Shown: positions 37,310 through 46,625, counted from the stretch's first letter. The stretch: 64,000 bases of DNA from Microbacterium hydrocarbonoxydans (GCF_904831005.1 NZ_LR882982.1:1178001-1242000), one strand, 5' to 3'. The notes: a model not told the origin generated them from the letters alone. Program-made: numbers and translations.

Positions 37310-38275
37310 CTAGATCGGCACCCGGGTCTGCTGCACCACCGATGTGAGCACGGCATCGGCTGACACGCCCTCCATCTGCGCATCGGGGCGCAGCTGCAGG
37401 CGGTGTCGCCACACGGGAACGAGCATCGTCTGAATGTGGTCGGGTGTCACTGCGGACGAGGCGTTTAACCACGCCCAGGCTTTCGCTGCCGCGAGGAGCC
37501 CGGTGGACGCACGCGGACTCGCACCGAGCTCGACCGAGGGCGATTGACGCGTGGCTCGCGCGAGATCCACGACGTAGCCCAGAACATCGTCGGTGACCTC
37601 GACGCGAGCGGCTGCTGCCTGTGCCGCACGGATCTCGTCCGCGCTCACCGCAGCCTCCACCCCGGTGAGCTCGCGCGGCGAGAACCCCGAGGCGTGCCGG
37701 CGCAGCACGGCGACCTCGGCGTCGCGTTCCGGCATCCCGACCACCAGCTTCATCAGAAAGCGGTCGAGCTGTGCTTCAGGGAGCGAGTACGTACCTTCGT
37801 GCTCGATCGGATTCTGGGTCGCCGCGACGAGGAACGGATCGGGAAGCTCCCGACTCGCACCGTCCGCCGAGACCTGACGCTCCTCCATCGCCTCGAGCAG
37901 GGCGGCCTGCGTCTTGGGCGGTGTGCGGTTGATCTCGTCGGCGAGGAGGATGTTCGTGAACACCGGACCCGCTCGGAAGTCGAACTCGCCGGTGCGCGCG
38001 TCGTACACGAGCGAGCCGGTGACGTCGCCGGGCATCAGGTCGGGGGTGAACTGCACGCGCTTGGTGTCCAGCCCGAGGGCGCGCGCGAACGATCGCACGA
38101 CGAGTGTCTTGGCCACTCCGGGAACACCCTCGAGGAGCACGTGGCCTCGCGCGAGGAGTGAGACCAGCAGCCCGGTCACAGTGCCTGCTTGGCCCACGAC
38201 GGCCTTGTCGACCTCGGTGCGCACACGATGCATCGCCTGACGCAGATCGGCATCGGTGTAGTTCTCAGTGGTCAC
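37310..38275 (-). CDS. moxR: MoxR-family AAA+ ATPase
   Basis: 321 residues. EGVPGVAKTLVVRSFARA is Walker A, LLADEINRTPPKTQAALLEA Walker B plus the family segment, and VAATQNPIEHEGTYSLPEAQ contains sensor 1. FMKLVVGMPERDAEV and DRFLMK are also standard. MoxR ATPases act as chaperones that mature or remodel protein complexes, often with VWA proteins. The GTG start has GAGGA upstream. The gene lies between DUF4350 and DUF58, the order of Rv3690-Rv3693. Confidence 0.94.
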   Translation of the reverse strand: MTTENYTDADLRQAMHRVRTEVDKAVVGQAGTVTGLLVSLLARGHVLLEGVPGVAKTLVVRSFARALGLDTKRVQFTPDLMPGDVTGSLVYDARTGEFDFRAGPVFTNILLADEINRTPPKTQAALLEAMEERQVSADGASRELPDPFLVAATQNPIEHEGTYSLPEAQLDRFLMKLVVGMPERDAEVAVLRRHASGFSPRELTGVEAAVSADEIRAAQAAAARVEVTDDVLGYVVDLARATRQSPSVELGASPRASTGLLAAAKAWAWLNASSAVTPDHIQTMLVPVWRHRLQLRPDAQMEGVSADAVLTSVVQQTRVPI

Positions 38276-38315
38276 GTGATGTCCTCGGTTTCCGTTCTGA
38301 CGTGGACGTCGGCGG

Positions 38316-39509
38316 TCATTCTCTCCCCTTCGGGTCGTGGGCCGCGGCCTCGACGGCGCTCTCGAGTTCGCTCAGCGCCCGCGCGAAGTCGACGAGCGCG
38401 GCGTCGTCGCCGGGCAGGGGGCCGGCGAGCAGCTGCTGCAGCGAACCGCGGGGGATGCGCAGCCGATCGGAGGCCGCATCGGCGACCTCCGCGGGCTTCG
38501 CCCGTTCAGCGAGTCCGAGTCGGCGAGCGAGGCGTCGCAGACTGCCGTCCCTGAGCGCCCCCGCCGCGTGCGCGGCGTCTGCGGCCTTGGCGGTGAGTCG
38601 AGCCCTCCCGTGCATCGTCTCGGAGGCGCGCACAGTGACGGGAAGGGTCTCTTCCACGAGCGGTCCGAAGCGCTGTCCGCGCCAGACCGCTGCGGCGACG
38701 CCGGTGAGCATCAGCAGCAGGATCGCCGGCGTGACCCACGGTGGGGTGAGCGTGCCGAGAGTCTCCGGCATCTCGCCCTCGATGTCGGAGTCCGCATAGC
38801 TGGGCACATACCAGACCACTCGATCGGACTGTCCGAGCAGCGCGAGGCCCAGAGCCGCATTGCCGTCTTCCGCGAGATACGCGTTGCTGAAGAGCCGGGC
38901 GCCTTCGACGACCGCACGCGTCGTGCCGTCGCGCTCGTCGACGAGCACGGCGGCCGCCTCCCCGCTGCCGAAGCATGCCTCCACGCCGTCGGCCGGGGCG
39001 AACATCCGGTCCGGTCGAATCGAGCCGACACCGGCGAACGCCGCGACGTCGCACCCGGCTGAGACCGGAGCGGAGTCCGGCGGGGCGTTCGAGCCGAGGT
39101 CCAGGAGCGAGAGCAGGTGGGTGCTCGACGAGAGGAAGACCACGCGGTCCGCAGGCTCGACGAGATCCATCACCGCCTCATCGCTGAGGGCGAACGGGTT
39201 GGCCATCACCAGGGTCGTGCCGTCGTCCAGAGCCGCACGTGCATCCGCCCTCGATCGGTGCACCTCGATGTCGATGCCCTGGTCCGTCAGTATCTGCGCG
39301 AGAGCCATGGTGCCCGAATCTCCGACGCTCTCCGGGTCGAGCGCGCCGCGTCTGTCGGGCATCTGCACGCCGACCTGCGTGGCGACGAACACGCCACCGA
39401 GCACCAGCGCTGCGACGATCGCCCAGCCGCCCAGAGCCTTCAGGCGTCTGGTGTGGTTCGGTCGCTCTGCAGTCGATGCCGACGACGCGTTCTCAGCGAC
39501 GACCGTCAC
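38316..39509 (-). CDS. DUF4350 domain protein
   Basis: 397 residues. One membrane helix near 30-45, an extracytoplasmic Rossmann-like DUF4350 domain (about 50-230: DPESVGDSGTMALAQIL, DGTTLVMANPFALSD), a second helix near 255-275 (TPPWVTPAILLLMLTGVAAA) and a cytoplasmic helical tail. The GTG overlaps the DUF4129 stop (GTGA). Family function is unknown; the constant linkage to MoxR and DUF58 (Rv3691 in M. tuberculosis) indicates one membrane-associated system. Confidence 0.86.
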   Translation of the reverse strand: MTVVAENASSASTAERPNHTRRLKALGGWAIVAALVLGGVFVATQVGVQMPDRRGALDPESVGDSGTMALAQILTDQGIDIEVHRSRADARAALDDGTTLVMANPFALSDEAVMDLVEPADRVVFLSSSTHLLSLLDLGSNAPPDSAPVSAGCDVAAFAGVGSIRPDRMFAPADGVEACFGSGEAAAVLVDERDGTTRAVVEGARLFSNAYLAEDGNAALGLALLGQSDRVVWYVPSYADSDIEGEMPETLGTLTPPWVTPAILLLMLTGVAAAVWRGQRFGPLVEETLPVTVRASETMHGRARLTAKAADAAHAAGALRDGSLRRLARRLGLAERAKPAEVADAASDRLRIPRGSLQQLLAGPLPGDDAALVDFARALSELESAVEAAAHDPKGRE

Positions 39510-40147
39510 GAGCTCACCAGTTCGGGTCGGGTGGCTACGAGTCGGTCGTCAGTCGCCGCGAGCTCGGAGTAGCTCTCCCGGGTGGCCGGGTGACGCAGGT
39601 ACCGGACGTCGTCGAACGACGCGGCGGCCGCCTGCACGGCTCGGGCCTCAGCGGGGAAGACCGCCGAGATCTCACGGGCGATCGACTGCGCGGTGGCGCC
39701 GGGTGTCGGATCGATGAGATCCCGTTCGAGGAGACCGCGCGCGAGTGCTCGGAAGCGCAGCACCGTGGCTTCGTCCCAGTCACCCCCGCGCGCGCTCCGG
39801 TCCGCGTCGGCTCGAAGCTGCGCGGACGTGCGGTCGTCGTCTGCGCCGAGCAGGGCGCCGACCGATCGACGCACCGCCCTGGAGCGACGCGGGCGACCCC
39901 AGATGATCAAGGCGGCGATGAGTGCCGCGACGATGATGATGCACACGATGATGAGCGCGGATGGACCTACGCCGGCACTGTTGTCGCTGCTGAAGAGGTC
40001 GGCTATGAAGCGTCCGATGTCACGAGCGGCCAGATCGAACCAGGTCGGCTTCGCGTCCGCGTAGCGGGGATTGGAGAGCTCCTCCTCCGCCCATCGGCGA
40101 GCCTCATCGCCGTCCGGAACCAGCCCTTCGTCGAGATGGTGGATCAT
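39506..40147 (-). CDS. DUF4129 domain protein
   Basis: 213 residues with one membrane helix at about 60-85 and a cytoplasmic DUF4129 domain (RGGDWDEATVLRFRALARGL, PGATAQSIAREISAVFP). DUF4129 is normally the C-terminal part of TgpA-type transglutaminase proteins; here it stands alone with an N-terminal extension and no transglutaminase domain. The ATG overlaps the upstream gene's stop by 4 bases. It is the second gene of the leftward envelope-associated operon. Confidence 0.86.
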   Translation of the reverse strand: MIHHLDEGLVPDGDEARRWAEEELSNPRYADAKPTWFDLAARDIGRFIADLFSSDNSAGVGPSALIIVCIIIVAALIAALIIWGRPRRSRAVRRSVGALLGADDDRTSAQLRADADRSARGGDWDEATVLRFRALARGLLERDLIDPTPGATAQSIAREISAVFPAEARAVQAAAASFDDVRYLRHPATRESYSELAATDDRLVATRPELVSS

Positions 40148-41553
40148 GCCGACCCGTCACGGTTCGGTCCGGACTCCTCCTGATCCGCTGCCGCCGACGG
40201 TGCGGGCCAGGGGGCCGAGACCGTTGGTGATGCGGCGACCCCGTCCGCGGACGCCGGAGCGGAGTAGGGGGGTGGCGGAGCGGAGTAGGGAGGTGGCGCG
40301 GCGGGATGGGCCTGCGCGGAATAGGGCGGCGCGGGATATGGCTGCGCGGGATGGGGCTGCGCGGGATACTGCGGCGACGCGTACGGCTGCGCGGGGTAGA
40401 ACGGCGCGGGGTAGCCCTGCGTGGGATCATTCCCGACCTGCGTCATGAGTGCCCACTCGGGCACCTGAGTCGGAGGGGGAGCGCTGCTGACCGCACGCTC
40501 GGGGTCGACCACGAAGGGATCACCGAGCTGTGAGTCCGTCCAGCCGAGATCGCGACGCTCGACGTGGCTGAGCAGTGCCTGATCCAGACCTTCGTATCGC
40601 ATGCGGCTGTCGAGATACACCAGCGTCCCCGCGGTGCTCTGCACGACGATCGTGATGGCCTGGAGCACGAGCAGCAGGATCTGCGGGGCGAGCAGTGCGA
40701 ACACGAATCCGATGATCTCCGACGAGTCCATGGACCCGGTCGGGGCGAGGACGTTGCCCAGCATCGCGCCGACGATCGACGCAGGCAGGTTGACGAGCTG
40801 CATCGCGATGCCCATGATCGCGCCGATCAGGAAGGTGACTCCCCAGGCGACCCAGAACCGGCCGCGTGTCAGTCTCCACGAGCGCACGAGCGCGTCGCGG
40901 AGCTTCGCGCGCTCGAGCACGAGGATCGACGGAACGAGCAGGAGCTTCGTCGTCAACCACACCACGAGGGGAATCGTGGCGAGGAGAATCAGCGCGATCA
41001 GGATGACCACGCCCACGATCGCCTCGCCGGATCCTCCGAGGCCACCCGCGACGAAGCCTGCGATCACGAGGAAGATGATCACGATCACGCCGAAGATGAA
41101 GATCACGGACAGCGATGCGAAGGCAGCGAGCCTCCAGAACGAAGGGATCATCTTCCGCCAGAGCACGCCGAGAGAGGCCTTCACTCCGATGGAGGCGAAT
41201 CCGATCTCGGCAGCGACCACCCCCTGCATGAGCGCGGTGAACGCGATCGAGGCGAGGCCGACAGCGAGACCCGCCACGATGTTCATCGCGATCGTGCCCG
41301 CGAACACCGCCTCGAAGTCCGCCGAGGCAGGGGAGAGGGATTCGAGTCTGGTGAAGGTGGTGACGAAGACGAAGCCCATGACCGTCGCGCTCAGCACGAC
41401 GACCGCCAACTGTATGACCACGCCGAACCCGAAGAGCACTTTGGGGTTGTGGCGCAGCGCGGCGAAGGATCTGCCCAGCAGCATCCCGAAGGTCAACGGA
41501 TGCAGGGGGATGATGCCCTTCTTCGGGGCAGGGGTCCACGTCTGGCCGCTCAC
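40144..41553 (-). CDS. Multi-pass membrane protein with Pro/Tyr-rich tail (GDPD membrane-domain-like)
   Basis: 469 residues from GTG 41553, chosen because GGAGGG lies seven bases upstream. Residues 15-330 hold about eight membrane segments with long repeated loops (KMIPSFWRLAAFASL, RLTRGRFWVAWGVTFLIG), the layout databases call glycerophosphodiester phosphodiesterase membrane domain, although no phosphodiesterase motif is seen. The last 100 residues are cytoplasmic low complexity, rich in PAQPY, PAPPY and PPYSAP. It is the first gene of the operon that continues with DUF4129, DUF4350, moxR and DUF58, and is divergent from mtrA. Confidence 0.83.
   Translation of the reverse strand: MSGQTWTPAPKKGIIPLHPLTFGMLLGRSFAALRHNPKVLFGFGVVIQLAVVVLSATVMGFVFVTTFTRLESLSPASADFEAVFAGTIAMNIVAGLAVGLASIAFTALMQGVVAAEIGFASIGVKASLGVLWRKMIPSFWRLAAFASLSVIFIFGVIVIIFLVIAGFVAGGLGGSGEAIVGVVILIALILLATIPLVVWLTTKLLLVPSILVLERAKLRDALVRSWRLTRGRFWVAWGVTFLIGAIMGIAMQLVNLPASIVGAMLGNVLAPTGSMDSSEIIGFVFALLAPQILLLVLQAITIVVQSTAGTLVYLDSRMRYEGLDQALLSHVERRDLGWTDSQLGDPFVVDPERAVSSAPPPTQVPEWALMTQVGNDPTQGYPAPFYPAQPYASPQYPAQPHPAQPYPAPPYSAQAHPAAPPPYSAPPPPYSAPASADGVAASPTVSAPWPAPSAAADQEESGPNRDGSA
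40256..40420. repeat. Short imperfect tandem repeats encoding the Pro/Tyr-rich tail
   Basis: GGAGCGGAGTAGGG occurs at 40256-40269 and 40277-40290. GGCTGCGCGGGAT occurs at 40340-40352 and 40355-40367 with a near copy at 40385. Periods of 15 and 21 bases keep frame; in the protein they read as PAQPY/PAPPYS units. The tract could vary in length between strains. Confidence 0.7.
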
Positions 41554-41636
41554 CGGCACTCCCTCCGTCGTGCGCACCCATCGTGTCACAACACTCGGGC
41601 GGCGTGCAGACACGAGTCACGTGGTACTGAGTGCCA

Positions 41637-41642
41637 TAAGGT
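41637..41642 (+). promoter_or_regulatory. -10 box of mtrA, predicted leaderless
   Basis: TAAGGT, seven bases before the ATG at 41650. The segment upstream holds GTCAC-like words, which could be autoregulatory sites, but no clear repeat is seen. Confidence 0.5.
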
Positions 41643-41649
41643 AACAGTT

Positions 41650-42330
41650 ATGACCTCACGCATTCTTGTGGTCGACGACGACATCGCGCTCGCCGAGATG
41701 ATCGGCATCGTGCTCCGTACAGAGGGTTTCGAGCCGGTGTTCTGCGCTGACGGTGCGCGGGCAGTCGAGGAATGGCGCACCCAGCGCCCCGACCTCGTGC
41801 TGCTCGACCTCATGCTCCCCGGCATGGACGGTATCGAGATCTGCACGCGGATCCGCGCGGAGTCGGGAGTCCCCGTCATCATGCTCACGGCCCGCAGCGA
41901 CACGGCAGACGTCGTGAGGGGGCTCGAAGTCGGTGCCGACGACTACATCGTCAAGCCGTTCAACCCCAAAGAACTCGTCGCGCGCATCCGCACCCGGTTG
42001 CGTCCGACGCCGCAGACGGTCGGCGAGCAGCTGCGAGTCGGCGACCTCACCGTCGACGTCGACGCGCATGAGGTGCGTCGCGACGGCTCACCCATCGCTC
42101 TCACGCCGCTGGAGTTCCAACTGCTCGTCGCGCTCGCGTCGAAGCCTCAGCAGGTCTTCTCGCGCGAGATGCTGCTCGAGCAGGTGTGGGGTTACCACTA
42201 CAAGGCCGACACTCGGCTCGTCAATGTGCACGTGCAGCGTCTCCGCGCGAAGGTCGAGCTCGATCCTGACAACCCGAAGATCGTGATGACGGTGCGCGGC
42301 GTCGGGTACCGAGCCGGGAGCGCCGGCTAG
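41650..42330 (+). CDS. mtrA: Two-component response regulator MtrA
   Basis: 226 residues, OmpR/PhoB family. The receiver domain (1-115) has D9-D10-D11, phospho-acceptor D53 (LLDLMLPGMD), T80 and K102 (IVKPFNPKE). The winged-helix DNA-binding domain follows (LTPLEFQLLVALASKP, VWGYHYKADTRLVNVHVQRL). MtrA is the conserved actinobacterial regulator of cell wall turnover, division and replication genes, phosphorylated by MtrB. The order mtrA-mtrB-lpqB is universal in the phylum, which makes the assignment secure. Confidence 0.97.
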   Translation: MTSRILVVDDDIALAEMIGIVLRTEGFEPVFCADGARAVEEWRTQRPDLVLLDLMLPGMDGIEICTRIRAESGVPVIMLTARSDTADVVRGLEVGADDYIVKPFNPKELVARIRTRLRPTPQTVGEQLRVGDLTVDVDAHEVRRDGSPIALTPLEFQLLVALASKPQQVFSREMLLEQVWGYHYKADTRLVNVHVQRLRAKVELDPDNPKIVMTVRGVGYRAGSAG

Positions 42331-42337
42331 GCGCACC

Positions 42338-44020
42338 ATGGCCGCGACGACAGCGACCACCACGGCGGTCGCGGTGCTTCGGGACTGGCGCGGCTGGCCG
42401 ACGGTTCTTGGCGCGCTCTGGAGGCGATCACTGCGTTTCCGGACGCTCAGCATCACTCTTCTGCTCACGGCCACCGCCATCCTCATCACCTGTGTGACCA
42501 TGGCACTCGTCATCCAGAACGACCTGTTCGAGTCGCGGAAGAACGAGGCCCTCGAAGATGCCGTCCGCTCGGTGAATCTGGCTCAGATGACGCTCGACTC
42601 CGCTGCGCTGAGCGATGATCCCGTCGCTCTGCAGGAGCTCTGGGACAGTGTCCAGGCCGATCTGCGGCGATACTCGACGGCCGAAGGGTTCGCCGGAATC
42701 CGGGTCGACGACGCCGATGCCGATGCGGTCTCACTCAACGGCTTCACGGCCGGACTCAGCCTGAACACCATCAGCCCGGCGCTGCGCAATCGCGTCGTCC
42801 AGTTCGACGATCGGCAGTCCTGGCAGTCGGTGTCGCTCGACCTCGGCGGACGCGCGGTGCCGGGCATCATCGTCGGGCAGCAGCTGAAGGTCCCGGAGGC
42901 CGGGCCGTTCGAGGTGTACTTCGCGTACGACCTCGCCGACGCCGACAACACGCTCACCTTCGTGCAGCGCACCCTCTGGATCGCAGGGATCGGTCTCGTC
43001 GCGATCGTCTCGATCATCTCGTTCATCGTGGTGCGCTCCGTCTCCACTCCGATCGTCGAGGCGGCAGAGACGAGCGCCCGGCTCGCGTCCGGCGACCTCG
43101 CCGTGCGCATCGATGTGCACGGCGAAGACGAGATCGCCACGCTGGGGCGGTCGTTCAACGCGATGGCCGACAGCATCGAGTCGCAGATCAAGGAACTCGG
43201 AGAGCTGTCGCTCGTGCAGCAGCGGTTCGTGTCAGACGTCTCGCACGAGCTGCGCACGCCGCTCACGACGATCCGACTCGCCGCCGACATGCTCAACGAC
43301 CAGCGCGACGAGTTCGATCCGACCACGTCGCGCACCACCGAACTCCTGCACACCCAGGTGCAGAGGTTCGAGACGCTGCTGTCGGATCTGCTGGAGATCA
43401 GCCGCTACGACGCAGGCTCCGTGCAGCTCGAGTTGGAGGCGACGAGCCTCGCCCATGTCGCGGAGGACATCATCGAGCAGATGAAGCCACTCGCCGATGA
43501 GCGCGGCAGCGAACTGCGGCTCGTCGCACCGGGCGGGTACTCACCGGTCGACATGGATCCCCGGCGCGTGCGCCGTGTTCTGCGGAACCTCATCGGGAAC
43601 GCCATCGAGCACGGTGAGGGTCGGCCGATCGTCGTGACGGTCGACAGCAACCAGCATGCGGTGGCCGCGGGCGTGCACGACTTCGGCCTCGGCATGGATC
43701 CGGCCGACGCGGAACGGGTCTTCGACCGATTCTGGCGCGCCGACCCCTCCAGGCAGCGCACCATCGGCGGCACGGGTCTCGGCCTGTCGATCGCGCTCGG
43801 AGACGCGATGCTGCACGGCGGAACACTCGCGGTGTGGTCGGAACTCGGTGTGGGGACCAACTTCGTGCTCACTCTTCCTCGGCGCGGCGGTGCGATCGAC
43901 GGTCCCTCGCCGATTCCCCTCGAGCCGCAGGAGCCGCTGGGCGAACTCGGCGATGCGACCCAGCCGATCCGCCTGGCGGATATCCCCGCTGAGCTGTTCG
44001 ACGAACGGAGCCTGGAATGA
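42338..44020 (+). CDS. mtrB: Sensor histidine kinase MtrB
   Basis: 560 residues. Membrane helices at about 36-60 and 213-235 enclose a sensor domain of 150 residues; a HAMP linker follows, then SHELRTPLTTIRL with the phospho-acceptor H303. The ATPase domain shows RRVLRNLIGNAIEHGEG (N box), FGLGMDPADAERVFDRFWR and GGTGLGLSIALGDAMLHGG (G boxes). It phosphorylates MtrA in response to envelope or osmotic cues. It begins seven bases after mtrA, and its stop overlaps lpqB by 4 bases. Confidence 0.97.
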   Translation: MAATTATTTAVAVLRDWRGWPTVLGALWRRSLRFRTLSITLLLTATAILITCVTMALVIQNDLFESRKNEALEDAVRSVNLAQMTLDSAALSDDPVALQELWDSVQADLRRYSTAEGFAGIRVDDADADAVSLNGFTAGLSLNTISPALRNRVVQFDDRQSWQSVSLDLGGRAVPGIIVGQQLKVPEAGPFEVYFAYDLADADNTLTFVQRTLWIAGIGLVAIVSIISFIVVRSVSTPIVEAAETSARLASGDLAVRIDVHGEDEIATLGRSFNAMADSIESQIKELGELSLVQQRFVSDVSHELRTPLTTIRLAADMLNDQRDEFDPTTSRTTELLHTQVQRFETLLSDLLEISRYDAGSVQLELEATSLAHVAEDIIEQMKPLADERGSELRLVAPGGYSPVDMDPRRVRRVLRNLIGNAIEHGEGRPIVVTVDSNQHAVAAGVHDFGLGMDPADAERVFDRFWRADPSRQRTIGGTGLGLSIALGDAMLHGGTLAVWSELGVGTNFVLTLPRRGGAIDGPSPIPLEPQEPLGELGDATQPIRLADIPAELFDERSLE

Positions 44021-45735
44021 CGTCCCGCGTTCGACGTGTGCTGGGAGCGATCATCGCCGCGGCATCGCTGCTGCTCGTGACCGCGTGCACAGGGCTTCCG
44101 ACGACCGGTGACGTGCAGTCCGGCTTGGCGCTCGGCGCATCTCCGGAAGATCCTGATCTGCTCCCTCTGGCTTCGGGCCCGATCGACGGCGCGGGCCCCG
44201 CAGCGATCGTCGAGGGGTTCATGGTCGCCGCGATCACGCCGGCGGACAACTGGGAGACCGCGCGCGAGTTCCTCACGCCCGAGATGGCTGCGGCATGGCG
44301 TCCGAACACGGGTGTCTCCATCGACGTCAGTGCCGACACGCGGTCGTTCACCTCGGACCTGGACGAGGAGGCGGAGACCGAAGACGGTGATGTCGCGTCT
44401 GTGCGGGTGCAGTTCGACCAGGTCGCGAGCGTCGACGGGACTGGGGCGTTCTCACAGGCGGTCAGTGCGTCGAACTCGGCCTTCGTCGTGACCCTCACCG
44501 ACGGCCAGTGGCGGATATCGGAGGCGCCCGACGGGATCGTCATCGATGAGTCGCGGTTCCCGCGGGTGTACGGGAACTATGCACTGCAGTACTACGACCA
44601 GACCTGGGAGCGTCTCGTCCCCGACGTCCGATGGTTCCCACGGCGGGTCACGATCGCCACGACGATCACGCAGTCGCTGATCGGCGGCGCACCCAGTCCA
44701 TGGCTCGATCCCGCGGTGCAGAGCGCATTCCCACCGGACGTCCAGATGGCGCGAGATGCCGTGCCGATCGATGTCGACCAGGTTGCAGACGTCGCGCTGA
44801 ACCGCGAGGCGCTGAGCCTCGATGCGACCACCCTCGCTCGAATGCGCACACAGCTGCAGGAGACTCTCGCCGAGGCGGGGGTGCAGATCAACCAGGTGCG
44901 GTTCACCGTCGACGGTCGCGCTCTCGAGGCGGGTGTGGTCGAGATCCTCGACACGCCGTCCGACAGCGGAGGCATCGTGTTGAAGGACGGCGAGTTCGGC
45001 ACGATCGTGGGCAACCAGATCGCCCCGATCCCCGGAGTGACCGAGGAGATCCTGGGAATCACGCAACCGATCCTGTCCATCGACGTGGCCGGTGACGACT
45101 CGCATGCGGCCATGCAGCTGGGCAACGGCCACATCTACATCGCGGGCGATGGGCGCGTCGACGAGCTGGACCCGCGGTCGCTCCTGGTGCGGCCGTCTCT
45201 CGACCCTTACGACTACACGTGGTCGGTCCCCTCGGACGCCCCCTCCGCACTTCTCGCGATCGGAGACGACGTGGTGTCGCATCCCATCGCGGATGCCTGG
45301 CCGGAAGCCTCAGAGGTCTCCGCCGTTCGCGTGTCGGCCGATGGTGCGAGGGTGGCGGCCGTCGTCGTGATCGGCGGCCAGCGGTGGGTGACCGTCTCGG
45401 CGGTCGTCCGCGACGATTCCGGCGTGCCGACCAGGCTGGGCGAGACCGAGCGTGTGGCGCAGCTCGACGGCCCTGCCGCAGGGCTGGTGTGGCTGGGGTC
45501 TGATCGGTTGGGACTCCTCGTCGACAGGGAGGACCGAGTCGTCCTCACGCAGATCGTCGGCGGCACCGGGACCACCGAATCCGCTCCGAGCGGAGCGGTG
45601 TCGATCGCAGGATCGCGCTCGGCTGCGGGTGTCCGTGTGCTCGGCGCCGACGGGGCGGTGTACGCGCGGAGCGGATCCGCCTGGAGCGAGTTCACGGACG
45701 GCGTGATCATCCTCGCCACCCGCTCCGGTCGCTGA
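44017..45735 (+). CDS. lpqB: Lipoprotein LpqB
   Basis: 572 residues with a lipoprotein signal: basic start, hydrophobic core and lipobox LVTAC with lipidated C24. A GerMN-like domain covers about 180-310, and the C-terminal half is a beta-propeller-like LpqB domain (SLDPYDYTWSVP, RVSADGARVAAVVV). In mycobacteria LpqB binds the outer part of MtrB and tunes MtrA signalling. The ATG overlaps the mtrB stop (ATGA), consistent with fixed stoichiometry. Confidence 0.95.
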   Translation: MTSRVRRVLGAIIAAASLLLVTACTGLPTTGDVQSGLALGASPEDPDLLPLASGPIDGAGPAAIVEGFMVAAITPADNWETAREFLTPEMAAAWRPNTGVSIDVSADTRSFTSDLDEEAETEDGDVASVRVQFDQVASVDGTGAFSQAVSASNSAFVVTLTDGQWRISEAPDGIVIDESRFPRVYGNYALQYYDQTWERLVPDVRWFPRRVTIATTITQSLIGGAPSPWLDPAVQSAFPPDVQMARDAVPIDVDQVADVALNREALSLDATTLARMRTQLQETLAEAGVQINQVRFTVDGRALEAGVVEILDTPSDSGGIVLKDGEFGTIVGNQIAPIPGVTEEILGITQPILSIDVAGDDSHAAMQLGNGHIYIAGDGRVDELDPRSLLVRPSLDPYDYTWSVPSDAPSALLAIGDDVVSHPIADAWPEASEVSAVRVSADGARVAAVVVIGGQRWVTVSAVVRDDSGVPTRLGETERVAQLDGPAAGLVWLGSDRLGLLVDREDRVVLTQIVGGTGTTESAPSGAVSIAGSRSAAGVRVLGADGAVYARSGSAWSEFTDGVIILATRSGR

Positions 45736-45827
45736 CCGCTCTTCTGCACACGTCGTGCGGATGCCGCGAAGTGCGCGCCTTCCGGGAGCCATGAGTCCGA
45801 CGAACGGGAGAGGCCCCGTCGTCGACT

Positions 45828-45833
45828 CAGAAT
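45828..45833 (+). promoter_or_regulatory. Possible -10 box of the comF-like gene
   Basis: CAGAAT, six bases before the ATG at 45840, inside the perfect odd palindrome TCAGA-A-TCTGA (45827-45837). Confidence 0.4.
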
Positions 45834-45839
45834 CTGAGG

Positions 45840-46532
45840 ATGCCGCATCCGTCGCGTCTCGGCGCACTGTCGTCCGAGTTGCTCGCCTTCCTGCTCGCCG
45901 CGACGTGCCCGGGGTGCGGCGCGGCCGAGACGGTGCTGTGCGACACCTGTCGAGCAGCCCTGCATCCGAGCGTGTTCGAGCGTCGAACACCTCAAGGGAT
46001 GTCAGTGTTCGCGGCGCTCACCTTCGAGTCGACCGCGGCGAGCTGCATACGACGTCTCAAGGACGGCGGAGAGACGCTGCTGGCCGCTCCGCTCGGCCGC
46101 GCGCTGGGGGCGGCCGTCGACGCGGCAGTCCTCGGGGTCGCCCACGCTCTGCAGGAGGCCGCGATCGTGCCCGTGCCGACGTCCCCGACGGCGTTCCGCC
46201 GCAGGGGATACCGTGTGCCGGAGCTGCTGGTGAGGCGCTCGGGCTCGGTCCCGCATCGCGCCCTGGTGCTGCGGGGTATGCGCGGCGATCAGCGCGGGCT
46301 GGACGCCGCGGAGCGCGCGGCGAACGTGCGCGGAACCATGCGCGCGCGCGGCGCAGGCGACGGGGAGAGGGTGCTGATCGTCGATGACGTCATGACGACC
46401 GGTGCGACTCTCGACGAAGCGGCGTCCGCGCTGGCGGATGCGGGATACGACGTCGTGGCCGCCGCTGTGCTCGCTGTGACACCACGTCGCAGCGAACGCA
46501 TCGTGAACGCACCGGAGACACGGAGCAAATGA
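45840..46532 (+). CDS. ComF family phosphoribosyltransferase-like protein
   Basis: 230 residues. CPGCGAAETVLCDTC near residue 24 is the N-terminal zinc ribbon, IVPVPTSPTAFRRRGYR the middle motif, and RVLIVDDVMTTGATLDEA the phosphoribosyl-pyrophosphate binding loop. ComF is needed for DNA uptake in competent bacteria, but actinobacterial members (Rv3242c) occur without other competence genes and their substrate is unknown. It sits between lpqB and hpf as in mycobacteria. No ribosome site is visible before the ATG. Confidence 0.93.
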   Translation: MPHPSRLGALSSELLAFLLAATCPGCGAAETVLCDTCRAALHPSVFERRTPQGMSVFAALTFESTAASCIRRLKDGGETLLAAPLGRALGAAVDAAVLGVAHALQEAAIVPVPTSPTAFRRRGYRVPELLVRRSGSVPHRALVLRGMRGDQRGLDAAERAANVRGTMRARGAGDGERVLIVDDVMTTGATLDEAASALADAGYDVVAAAVLAVTPRRSERIVNAPETRSK

Positions 46533-46625
46533 CCCGTGACATCCGCACCCAGGCCGACTACGGTGGGGTGTCTAAGGCGACCACGGTCCGCCCTTGGCCG
46601 GGAGGACCGGGACAAGGAGGCAGCA

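Noticed and set aside
40256..40420. CRISPR-like or satellite array
   Set aside because: The repeats are short, imperfect, coding and in frame with a Pro/Tyr-rich tail; there are no spacers.
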